This document shows positions 8,900 to 18,660 of a stretch of 20,272 nucleotides of DNA, in pieces. The stretch's first letter is position 1, and every line of letters starts with the position of its first letter. The notes under the pieces are model-generated. The model saw only the letters and a program-made list of their open reading frames with translations, was not told the origin of the DNA and did no database searches. The DNA lies in contig JAMYWO010000241.1 of assembly GCA_024220525.1 (NCBI GenBank), forward strand, positions 42,339 through 62,610. The letters run 5' to 3'. The stretch comes from Cochliopodium minus. Lineage: Eukaryota > Discosea > Himatismenida > Cochliopodiidae. Both the position numbers and the translations under genes were made by a program.

Positions 8900-10747
8900 A
8901 TGTTAGCCAAATTTATTTCTTTATTTCTTCTATCTGCCTTGATTTTAACATCAATTGATGCTCTTAAAATTATAAATCAAAATGGAACAATTAGCAATTT
9001 TGATACTCCTGCATTTATTGGAAACAAAATCAACATTGTAAATGGACAAATAATAAGCTATTTGGGTAAATAGACAAAAAATTAAATAATGGAAAAATCA
9101 ACAAAATTTAATTTCATTTATTTAATCTCCCTACTTTTATTTCATTTTAATTTGTGTTAGGTTTATTGGGATTAACTCAAAAAGATATGCAATCATGTAA
9201 AGTAGCTAATCCAAATTCCATATTGAATGGATCAATTGCTATTGTTGCGCCATTTGGAGGTAAAGATTAAGATTAATTTATTGAACGAATGTTATTTAAC
9301 GACTTTATATGCGCAGGATGTTCTATGGAAAGACATATTGAAGTTGCACAGTAAAATTTAATCTAAATATTAAAAATTAAAAGTTTTCATTTATTTTTTT
9401 ATTAAAGGAATGCTGGAGCGATTGCAGTTATTATAATTGTTGATCAAATATGGAGGTATATTTTTATAAAGATATAATTAATTTATGGTTTCAATATCTT
9501 TTTATAATTCAAGATTATGCAATATGGTTGATGTATCGAGCAATAAATTCAATAATAAAATACCTGCAATTTGTATTTCAGTGGGAGATATGGAGAAATT
9601 GACAAGGATAATAATTATCAATGGTAAAATAATAATTATATTCAATCCAAATCCATGTATTATAAACAATCATATGAAATGAGAATATCCATTATGCAAT
9701 TTTTTTTTAAATAGGATCACAACAACCACCACAACCAACAATAGCAATGTTCGAAGCAAATCCAAATACATATCTGACAATGAATCATCATGCAATGAAT
9801 TTTGTGACGATTTTTTTTTTTATAAATTTTGTGGCAGTTGGTGTTTGGGCATTGTTGAAACTGATATATTTTTGGAAAATTGAGGGGTTTATGTTGACAA
9901 CTTCAAAGTTTCTAATTGGATTGGTTCTGTACAGTAAAATAAAATATATTTGAAAAATTAATTATTTTTGAAATCATTTCTTAGTGGGAATTGTTGATTC
10001 ACTCGTTACAATTGATCTTCTTGGATGGAGATTGTGGTACGCTAATGTCCAACAATTTGGTAAAAATAAATTTTGATTTTTGATTTGTCAAAATTTACTT
10101 TTTAAAAGATACAACATATATTGTCTTCTTTGCTTCTGCTCCTCTTTATGGTTTTTTAATTTTTGGAGCGGACATCGCCAATGTTTTGGCAAAAATTTCT
10201 GTCAAAAAAAAAATTGCTACAAAGAATCATCTATTCCATTCTTTCTCTATATCTCATTTTTTATACAACTGTCAACATAGTCAATGCATCTTACGGTTAC
10301 ACTTGGAATTTGAGTGAACAAATAGGGAACACCGTAATTTGGGTTGTTTTTTCAATCATTGTATCTTGTGGATTGTTTTACAGCTTTGCATCTTTTTTTC
10401 TTATCAAAAAATTGTTTTCTGTTTCCAAAAATAGATTTCAAGGGAAAAAAAAATATCGTGTCCTGACTGTTTGTATAATAATCTGTTTCTTTGCTACGTT
10501 TATTGGAGCAATTACTTTTGCAATCAGCTCCAAAAAAGATGTTCGTAATAATCCTAAATCTTATTTGGGAGTCACAATTGTTCTTGTTGTTGTTCAACTC
10601 ATGTTTTGTTATGCTGTTTTGATCTCCTACAAACCTAATTTGAAAAAATCTCCAAGTTTTTCTTCAAATAGATCAAAGGATAGCAAGAAATTTGTCAACC
10701 TTGACTCTACCCACGAAATCAAATCTTCTGACACTAAATATTTATAA
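8900..10747 (+). CDS. PA-domain seven-transmembrane protein, broken by a +1 frame shift
   Basis: Exons 8900-9065, 9161-9259, 9317-9350, 9408-9455, 9514-9623, 9715-9933, 9985-10059 and 10109-10747 form a frame consistent in phase up to residue 285. A signal peptide (MLAKFISLFLLSALILTSIDA) is followed by a protease-associated-type luminal domain (IAIVAPFGGCSMERHIEVAQ, then NAGAIAVIIIVD and KIPAICIS), a Pro/Gln linker and a first membrane helix at about 181-205. Six more hydrophobic segments follow, giving seven in all. In the last exon the frame changes at an A10 run (10204-10213). Dropping one A gives about 462 residues; reading straight through ends at a TGA after about 320 residues and loses four helices. 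PA plus seven helices suggests a secretory-pathway or surface receptor-like protein of unknown ligand. The resemblance of the membrane part to plant THH1/TOM1 proteins is an impression only. Confidence 0.75.
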
Positions 10748-10820
10748 TTTTTTTCAAATTTTAAAATCGAAATTTCTTTTTTAACTTTTTAAATACAAAA
10801 AATTATATAAAAAAAAAAAA

Positions 10821-12904
10821 ATGAATATTGGAATTCTATCTATAATCTTTTTATTTTTCTTGATTTTTTCAAATTCATCCATCATTATCATCAAAGATTG
10901 CGATTCTTTGCAAAAATTGCCGACCAATTCAAAAAATATCTTCAAATTACAAAATAATATAGATTGCCAATCAAAAACTTTTTTGCCTATAGGAAACATC
11001 ACTAATCCTTTCATTGGTACGTTGGATGGAGCATATTATTCCATTTTGAATATAAATATTGCAAACAATGATACAATAAATACTGGTAAATATAAAATAA
11101 TATCAAATATCATATCATTTGGAACTAAAATTTAGTTCATAATAAGAATAAACATCATTTAAGAACCACAAATTCAAATTCATAGATATAAATGAATATA
11201 ACATTTTGATATTAATGTATAATATTCAAATTCCATTTATTTTGAAAGGAATAATTCAAAAATGTTCGAATATAGTTTATTCTAATCTATTTACATTCAA
11301 AAGGAATCTTTGCTGTAACATATGAATCCACAATAAGAAATCTGTATCTTAACAACATCAAAATAACAGCCAACAATGGATACGAAAGCACAGGAGGGCT
11401 TGTGGGACTTGCAAACCTAACAAACATTGTAAACATAAGAATGAGCACAACAAACTCTGACGGAGAAAACCACATAATAGGAGGACACAAAGTAGGAGGT
11501 ATCGTGGGAAGCGCATATCAAAGTGTTGTAGAAGGATGTACCGTCGAAAATACTCACGTAGAAGGAACAGGAAACACTTCTCTTAATTACAATAGTGGGG
11601 GAGTAGTAGGATTAGCTTATGGAGAAAGTAAAAAAGTTTTATCAATTTAAAATAAATTTTTAAAATTATTCATTTTAATTAGAATTAATTTAATCTTTTT
11701 TCATAAATCATTATAATTTGATTTTTTTTTTCAATAATTCTAGATCCTACCACTATTGTGACTGATTGTCACAATTTGGGGAAGAATAATGATGATTTGG
11801 GAATTATTGTAGAAGGAACATCTGCAGTTGGGGGTGTATTGGGAGGATGCATAAGATGTATTTTCAAAGTAAAATAAAAAATAATCAAAATCAAATTAAT
11901 TTATAAAAACTAAAAAAGAAATCTGGTACCGTTAAAGGAACAATAATTTCAAATGATTTAACAGGAGGAGTTTTAGGATTGGCAGATTCTCCATTGTATT
12001 TGAGTGAACTTTATACAAGACCACAAGTTACAGTCAAAAGGTTGAAATAAAATTAGTTTTCCCTCATTATTTTTTCTTTTTTTCCAATTTTAATTATTTT
12101 TAATAAATTCTCTAGTGATTCGTATACAGGTGGTCTTGTAGGTTATGCCTATGTTGATTCCCCTATAGCAGTTTGGTTTGACAACATGTACTCTACAAGT
12201 AAAGTAATGGGTAAAAATGAAATAGGTGGTCTTTTTGGGTTTTTGTGGGCAACCACTGGAAGTATCATCACGATAAGAAATTCTTACTCAAGATCTATAA
12301 TTGGTTAAAAAAAATTATAAAAATAAAAATGTTAAAAAATAAAAATTAATTTGATAAAAAGAAAATCCTAGTGGTAATCTCAATTTTGTTGGGAATATTG
12401 TTGGACAATTAAGCACAAAAGAATGGGAATCTACTGATAATGGAATTTATTCTTTCCTCAATGTATTGTACGATGATTCAAACAAAATAGAAGCAGCAGG
12501 TAAAAATGTTTTAACTTTATCTTTGAAGAAAGGAAATTATTCAAAAAAATTAATTTTTCTTTAAAAAAGGTAAGAATACAAGTGTAACTTTAGAATATGG
12601 ATCCTTGTTGGGATTATCTTGTCCAATGCTCTACGAAAAAGCCAATAACGACTTTAACCAAAAGCTCATTTGGGGAGGAGACAGACTTAGAGTAGAATAC
12701 AACTATGTGACTGGTAACAGAGGTGTTTCTTGTGTTAATTCTGCTCGTAGAGTTGCTTTGATAGTGGGAATCGCCTTACTCTTGGTGGTTATCATGATAG
12801 GAAGTGTTTTGTTTTTTAAATATGCTCTTCCAAAGTTCAAAAAGTCCAACACCGAATCAAATCTTCACAATATTAATTCTATGCCTTTTTCTGATGATGA
12901 TTAA
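10821..12904 (+). CDS. GLUG-repeat type I membrane protein
   Basis: Exons 10821-11085, 11304-11627, 11744-11868, 11919-12040, 12116-12303, 12362-12499 and 12570-12904 give 498 residues with matching phases. An N-terminal signal peptide precedes a head typical of GLUG proteins (FKLQNNIDC, then FLPIGNITNPFIGTLDG). At least six glycine-rich turns follow: TGGLVGLA, VGGIVGSA, SGGVVGLA, VGGVLGG, TGGVLGLA, TGGLVGYA and the weaker IGGLFGFL. Each is followed by a short strand with Cys or Asn-rich text such as VEGCTVENTHVEG. This pattern suggests a right-handed beta-helix or solenoid outside the cell. A membrane helix near 449-472 (VALIVGIALLLVVIMIG) and a short acidic tail (SDDD) close the protein. 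GLUG repeats are best known from bacterial surface proteins and adhesins. An adhesive or recognition role here is inference. It starts only 73 bp after the PA-7TM gene on the same strand. Confidence 0.85.
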
Positions 12905-13134
12905 TCTATTTCAATCAAAATTAAATATTTTTTTTTTTTGAATTTTGGCTCCATTATATTTATTTTACAGAACGGAAATTTCCGACAAAGATAAAATATT
13001 CATATTATCAAAAAGGTATGTCAATTTGTTTCTTAATTTCCCCAATATTTTCTTTTATTATTCATCCCAAAGAGGAAGATTATAAAAAAAAAGATAAAAA
13101 AAATAGCTTTCTGTTTTTTTTGTATTTGGAAAAA
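12905..13134. promoter_or_regulatory. Intergenic region with GGAAATTTCC palindrome
   Basis: This 230-bp spacer lies between the GLUG and F-box genes. A 12-bp perfect palindrome, CGGAAATTTCCG, sits at 12973-12984. It follows a T-rich tract ending in CAG, so a 5'-UTR intron acceptor at 12968-12970 is conceivable. An in-frame upstream ATG at 13018 would add a 39-residue hydrophobic-basic leader to the F-box protein. I prefer the ATG at 13135, which has the A-run context seen at the other starts and sits just before the F-box. Confidence 0.4.
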
Positions 13135-14488
13135 ATGAAAGTAAATGAAACTGTCATTCCCAAGAGAGTTTGGATATACATGCTTTCCTTCCTTGATTCA
13201 AAATCTTTAAGGTAAATTTATCACCAAAGAGAAAATATATGTTGATCATATTTTTAATTGAAGGTATATACATCATAATGATGAATATTCAAGAATAAAA
13301 AGAGAAATAAGATCGTTTTTAAACCACTTTTAAATCTGAATAATTAAATAAAAATCTTCGTTATTTTTTTCACTGAATTAAATTTAAATTTAGAACATCA
13401 ATGATGGTTTCAAAATCATTTCATCAATGTGGATCTGACAAATCCCTGTATCATTTGACAAAACTAGAAGGAATAGCATCGATAAGAAGTCTATTGAATT
13501 TAAAGATATTTGCAATAATAAGTTGGCTGTATTCATTCGATCTTAAAAACAAAAAAGATTTGGAGATAATTATATTAATCTTAAAGAAAAAAGGATTGGA
13601 GATGCTTTATCGTGTATCACTTCTATACATCTTTTGGCTCAAATTTCTCAACATGATATTCCTCATGGTAATTGTGTACGTCATGTTTGGTGTTGAACAT
13701 TTCATCGAAAACAGTCGTTTTTTGTCTATATTATTGACTGTACTCTATTTCTCAACTTTCATATGTTATTTTTTTGGGCTTGATACAATGTAAAACTAAA
13801 AAAAAATAATTAATTTTATTTAAACTAAAAAAAAATAATTAATTTTATTTAAACAACAAAAAATACAAAAGTGCTGTAATTTTAACATGGTAAAAATAAG
13901 AAAATTTAACTTTTCTTACTTTTTTGTTTATATTCAAATTTTATTTATTAGGCCAGGTTATTTTCTACTGGAAGCCTACATTTTAGAAAACACCCTCAAA
14001 AATATCTTTAAAGGAAAAGAACTCATTTTGTGCTGTTTACTTTACATTATCATAGAAATATGTTTCATTTCCGTCTGCTCAAAGTTTGTCACTGTTTGGA
14101 ACATGATCAACAAACACTACTACACTTCTTCGTTCTACAAAAAATATAATTCTAGATTGAATTTTAACTTGGATTACCTCCACTACCCAATACTTACATC
14201 AGCTAATTTTTCTAAAACAGGTAAAATAAATTTTTTTTTTTGATTTTTCAATAACATTGATTTCAATTATTTTTTTTAGCTTTGATTATTTATGGTATAG
14301 GAAATTTTTCAAATGGTTTTGTTCAAGCTTTTTTGTTTATTTCTACCTTTTTCGCTTCTCCTCTTTATTTTTATTTGTCTCGAGACTATCTTATCAAGTT
14401 TTCTGAGCAATCTGCCAACGTAGGAATTTTTGCTTATACTTTTATTCTCACCATTTTTGTCAAAAATTGTGTTTCTTTTGTAATATAA
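13135..14488 (+). CDS. F-box protein with C-terminal multi-pass membrane region
   Basis: Exons 13135-13211, 13394-13789, 13952-14220 and 14280-14488 give 316 residues with matching phases (2,2,1). Residues 7-50 form an F-box: VIPKRVWIYMLSFLDSKSL, then a phase-2 intron, then SMMVSKSFHQCGSDKSLYHL, matching the family pattern of LP...ILSFLD...L...V.KSF...... W/Y..L. After residue 95 come about five hydrophobic segments (near 100-125, 134-155, 182-201, 245-280 and 293-316), some long enough for more than one pass. F-box proteins normally present substrates to SKP1-CUL1 ligases through WD40 or LRR domains; a membrane-embedded partner is uncommon. I infer an SCF adaptor anchored in an internal membrane. 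The substrate is unknown. The second intron contains a 29-bp tandem duplication. Confidence 0.75.
13794..13851. repeat. 29-bp perfect tandem duplication
   Basis: Two identical 29-bp units (AAACT, nine A, then TAATTAATTTTATTT) lie back to back in intron 2 of the F-box gene, immediately after the donor. Perfect identity suggests a recent event or an assembly duplication. Confidence 0.9.
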
Positions 14489-14691
14489 CATCATTAAAAC
14501 TTTAGAAATAATTATTACTTTTATTTGTGAAACAAATTAACAGATCTAGTTAATCCACAAAACATTTTTTTTTTTGTGTCAAATTATTTCTTGTTTGTTT
14601 CTTTTCCCAACAAGATGTGAATCTATTTTTTAAAAAAAGAAAAATTTTTATTGAAAAGAAAATTATAATAATAAAAAAAAAATTGAAGGGG

Positions 14692-16134
14692 ATGGAAGAT
14701 ATCAAACAGCTCTATGTCGAAACACCATTGATAGAATCAAATGAAATGAAGAAATATATAACCAAAGGAAGAACATTTTTGAAATTAGAGAACACCCAGC
14801 CAAGTGGATCGTTCAAACATAGAGGCATAAATTATTAAAATTAGAAAAAAAAAAAGAAATAGAATCTTCCAAAAAAAATAATAATCAAAAAAATGAGCCA
14901 TTATGAATATACAAACGATATATCTAAAAATAAACAAGAATTAATTAAAATCTATTCAAATAGGAATGTCACATATTGTATTGAAGAATGTGAAAAATGG
15001 TGCAAAGGGATTTATATCAAGCTCAGGTGGAAATGCAGGACATGGTATAAAAAAATAAAAAAAATTTATTTTACATGAGTTTAATTCAATTTATAAATTT
15101 AAAATTATATTTAAGCTGTTGCTATGTCTTGCCAAGTAATGAAAGTACCATGTACTATAGTAGTTCCTGAATCAACACCGGTTTTCATGAGGTAAAACAA
15201 AAAAAAATCAAAAAAAAAAAACATAAAAAAAAAATATTTTAGGGAAATGATTGGAAAAACAGGATCTCAAATATTGGTTCATGGAGCAAGTTGGTTTGAC
15301 GCAGATAAACTAGCTAGACAAAAAGCACAAGGTAAAAAACAAAAAAAAAGAATTTAATTTTAAAAAATGAAATTTATTTTTCATTGAAACTTTGAAAATG
15401 AATTAAAAGAGTTGGGACTTACATATGTTCACCCTTTTGATGACAAAGATGTATGGGATGGAAACGGAACAATGATTGATGAAATTAAAAGGCAATTAAA
15501 CGGTAAATTTTATTTATAATATCAAATTTTATTGTAAATTATTGTTTTATTATTTTTATTTTTATTGTAATATTAGGTCAAAAACCAAAAGTTATCGTTC
15601 TTTCTGTTGGTGGAGGAGGTCTTTTGATTGGAGTTTACCACGCTCTCCAAAGAATAGGATGGGGAGATGTGAAAGTGGTGGCTGTAGAGACCAAGGGAGC
15701 TCACTCTTTCTACCAATCCGTGAAAGAAGACAAATTAGTTGACATTTTGGAAATTTCTTCTATTGCAAAAACATTGGGTAAAAAACAAAATTAATTAAAA
15801 ATAAAATATTATTGTTTTTGAATTTTTAATTTGATTGAAAGGTGCTAGAATTGTTGCAGAAGAAGCTTTTAATATTGGAAGAAACAACAAAAATGTTATC
15901 CCTTATTTGGTCGAAGACAAAGATACTGTTATTTCTGTGCAAAAGTTTCTTGATGAACACAGATTCTTGGTGGAACCATCTTGTGGTGCCTCTTTGAGCA
16001 TTGCTTACGAACACAGCGATGTTATCTCAAATCTGGGGTTGACTGAAGAAGATATCGTGGTGTTCATAGTATGTGGAGGATCAATAATAAACACATCTCA
16101 ATTAGATATCTTCAAAAAACAATTTAATCTTTGA
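14692..16134 (+). CDS. L-serine/L-threonine dehydratase, PLP-dependent
   Basis: Exons 14692-14824, 14964-15044, 15116-15191, 15243-15331, 15410-15502, 15577-15777 and 15842-16134 give 321 residues, close to the roughly 328 of animal serine dehydratase. Family motifs are all present. LKLENTQPSGSFKHRG carries the PLP Schiff-base lysine (Lys42), SSGGNAGHA (63-72) holds the cofactor ring, and SVGGGGLL (Gly169-172) binds the phosphate. VEPSCGASL and VCGGS lie near the C-terminus. The enzyme deaminates serine to pyruvate and threonine to 2-oxobutyrate in the cytosol. There is no regulatory ACT domain, so this is the catabolic SDS type rather than biosynthetic IlvA. Intron 1 uses a GC donor (AGAG|GCATAA) and contains no GT at all. 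The upstream ATG-less frame from 14617 is not included. The stop is TGA. Confidence 0.93.
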
Positions 16135-16247
16135 AATTTTTATCTTTAAAAATAAATTATATTATAAAAAAATAATTAAAAATAAATAAATTAAATAAAG
16201 ATTATTTTAATAAAAAATTTGGATTTTAAGAAAAAAAAAGCTGGAGT

Positions 16248-17235
16248 TTAGTTATATTTGACAGGAGGCATATAAATGGAACCGTCGCAACTTCCACCTT
16301 GAGAAGGGCAATCAATAGGGCTCAAGTTAGGATCGGTACAAAGGTAGACTCTGTGCAACATAGTCTTTCCGTCGTTCTTTTCACAATCAATCCAAGGTTT
16401 GTTACCATAACCAGCAGTGACGGCAGCGATGATGTTGTCGAGGGTGTAACCTTGGCTGCTTGATGGGACGATGTTTGCGTTTGCCAAGTAGGTGAGGATA
16501 GGGTATTGGGCGTGCAATTTGATTGCCAAGTTGAAGAATGCGAATTCACTAGTCAAAACGTTCAACATGCATGTTCCTTAATTGAAAAAAAATGGTTTTT
16601 AATTTAATTTATTGAATTTTTTATATGAGATAAATCACAATGAAATAGTGATGGAATTTAATATTCTCTCATAATTAATTATCCGTTTTTATATTATTTT
16701 TTTTTTTATTTTTTATACCATGTTTTTCCCATTCGTGACTCCAAAAATCAGTATCATTAGTGTTGAATTTAATATCATACCAAATCTAATTTTGATATAT
16801 AAAGTGTTTTTTTGAATATTAATTTATAAAGGTAAAATTCTTGTTTACAGTATTCAATTGATTTCTGATGGTGGAGATATTATTTGCATTGAATGGATAA
16901 TTGCTGTTGCAATCACTTGGATAAGATCCATCAAAATTAGTAGGCCACATACCATGATATTGGAATCTAAAATTCAAAAGGTCCAAATATAATTGGGTTT
17001 TGATTAAAAAGAAAAATTTTTTTTACGTATTGACAAATGATGGAAGATTAGATGTTTGAACGGTTCTTTATTTACGTGAATGAAAAATATTTTAAAATAT
17101 TATTTTGATACAGTAAATTAGTTTAATATATATTTACCCGGGCCATCTTTGGACGAGCAAGAGATATTGCCATGAGGTGCTTTGGCACATGACCATGCAA
17201 AATAACAAGGAAAATACAACTAATAATAATTTCAT
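16248..17235 (-). CDS. Secreted RNase T2 family ribonuclease
   Basis: Exons 17235-17138, 17065-17027, 16966-16849, 16785-16719 and 16576-16248 encode 216 residues with matching phases (2,2,0,1). A signal peptide (MKLLLVVFSLLFCMVMC) is followed by the family start YLLLVQRWP. Active-site block CAS I is FQYHGMWP with His50. CAS II is FWSHEWEKHGTC with His102, Glu103 and His107. The C-terminal part has the usual Cys-containing blocks (IDCEK, VYLCTD, IDCPSQGGSCDG). All three catalytic histidines and the glutamate are present, so the enzyme should be active. RNase T2 enzymes act in the secretory or endolysosomal compartment or outside the cell, cleaving single-stranded RNA via 2',3'-cyclic phosphates, here presumably for nutrition or digestion of prey. 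Exon 2 is only 39 nt. The gene converges on the dehydratase, with 113 bp between the stops. Confidence 0.93.
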
Positions 17236-17603
17236 TTTTTTTTTTTTTTTAAAATTTTTATTTGATTTGATGATTTGATGAATTGAAGATAAAAACATCC
17301 TTTTCATAGTTTTAAATTTGATTTCGGAACATCTGTTTTTATTTTTGGTCCTTTTTACAATTATTTAAGATTAGTGGATATAAATTTCAATTAAAAAAAA
17401 GAATTACAATTAAACCATACCAATTGATTTGTGAATCTTATTTCTCAAAATTGAAATCGTTAAATCTAACAATATTATGATGATATTAAATTATTTTTTC
17501 AATATTCTTATAAATCAATTGATGTGAAATTAATCTTATTCTTGATACTAATATCTACCCATATAATCTTTGAAAAAATCTTAATTGCCTAAAAATAAAA
17601 AAA
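17236..17603. promoter_or_regulatory. Divergent intergenic region between RNase T2 and EF-hand genes
   Basis: This 368-bp spacer lies between two outward-pointing starts. It carries a T run directly in front of the RNase start and otherwise mixed A/T-rich sequence. I see no gene, RNA or clear motif, but both promoters should be here. Confidence 0.5.
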
Positions 17604-18246
17604 ATGAAGAATATTATTAAAAATATTGTCAAAAATAAAACCTTATTAAGAAAATCATTTGCAACTTTCAAATCACCAATACATAAATCATCATTGATAA
17701 AAACCTCATTGTTCTTATCAATCCCCACAATCTATTATCTATCTGAATATAAGCCCATAAATGAATATGTAGGAAATGTTTTTGAATGTAAAGAAGATAT
17801 CAATGAAATAACAAATGTATATGAAAGATTATCGAAAGAATATGAAGAGATATTTGATACCAAAGAAATTATAACAAAGGAAGAATTTGTCAACAAAATT
17901 TCCAAAAAATTTAATCTGACAAAGAAAGAAGCAAGACAATTATTTCAAAAATTGGATAAAAATAATCAAAAGAAAATCACAAAAGAAGAATATATAATTG
18001 GGATAGCAGAAATAGGTAAAAATTAAAAAAAAAAATTAAATTAAAAATAAATAAATAAAAATTTTTTACTTAAAAGAGGGAATCAAAATAAGCAAGAAAG
18101 AAATTTTCTCTTTCAAACAACAGTGCACAAGATGTGAGACCGAGAGGGGAGAGGAAGACATGGTTTGTACTGCGTGTGAGGGACAGATGTTCTTCTACAG
18201 AAACGACAAAAGAGATCTCAAAATTATTTATACATTAAAAAAATAA
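17604..18246 (+). CDS. EF-hand protein with two CxxC pairs and mitochondrial-type N-terminus
   Basis: Exons 17604-18015 and 18077-18246 give 193 residues (phase 1). The first 36 residues contain many Lys, Arg, Ser and Thr and no acidic residue, resembling a mitochondrial or mitochondrion-related-organelle presequence. A short hydrophobic stretch follows (TSLFLSIPTIYYL). Residues 118-129 form an EF-hand loop (DKNNQKKITKEE) with Asp at position 1, Asn at 3 and Glu at 12, but Lys replaces the usual Gly at position 6. An upstream helix-loop region (TKEEFVNKISKKF) may be a degenerate partner. The C-terminus has Cys154-x2-Cys157 and Cys168-x2-Cys171, a zinc-ribbon-like arrangement. I do not recognise the family. 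Calcium and zinc binding are predictions from the motifs, and the organelle targeting is inference. Confidence 0.75.
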
Positions 18247-18421
18247 TCAATTAAAAAATGATATAATAAAAAAGAAAATTAAAAAAAAAAGTTATCTAAA
18301 AGTTTTTGATTGGTGAAGGAAAAATTTAAAAAATTGTACTAATACGCCTTGTATTTTCAAATTTTTAATAAAATCTCTTTCATCAAAAAAAAAAAAAAAA
18401 AGTTGAAAAAATTTCTGGTTT

Positions 18422-18629
18422 TTAATTATTTGTGCAAAAAGAAGCATGTGTTTGTATTATCTCTATCAAAATATCTTTGTGGAGCTTTTTGAGGGCCATT
18501 TGTTTGCAGACTGCATGGAAGTTTTTGGCAACGTAGTGTACCGCAACTTTTCTCAGTTCCAACAAACTGCATTGATCTGCAATTTCCAAGATGGTCAAAA
18601 CCTATGTAAAATAAAAAATAAAAAATAAA

Positions 18630-18660
<31 letters not shown>

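Noticed and set aside
10352-10597. Minus-strand open frame of 81 codons
   Set aside because: It is antisense to the membrane helices of the PA-7TM gene, a shadow of the real frame.
14617-14691. N-terminal extension of the dehydratase
   Set aside because: It has no ATG and a Lys/Ile repeat composition. The enzyme family starts close to the ATG at 14692.
14893-15078. Open frame starting MSHYEYTNDI as a separate small gene or an N-terminus
   Set aside because: It lies mostly in the dehydratase GC-AG intron and enters exon 2 in the wrong frame.
15542-15742. Arg/Ser-rich open frame
   Set aside because: It is an alternative frame over the GGGGLL exon of the dehydratase.
16135-16247. Gene or RNA in the convergent spacer
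   Set aside because: The spacer is only 113 bp of A/T low complexity between two stops, with no hairpin strong enough to call.
16322-16549. Minus-strand Ser/Thr-rich open frame
   Set aside because: It is a shifted frame of RNase T2 exon 5. The real frame has the conserved cysteines.
18247-18421. Additional exon or gene between the EF-hand and BTB genes
   Set aside because: This 175-bp A-rich convergent spacer contains an A-run and no frame that continues either gene.
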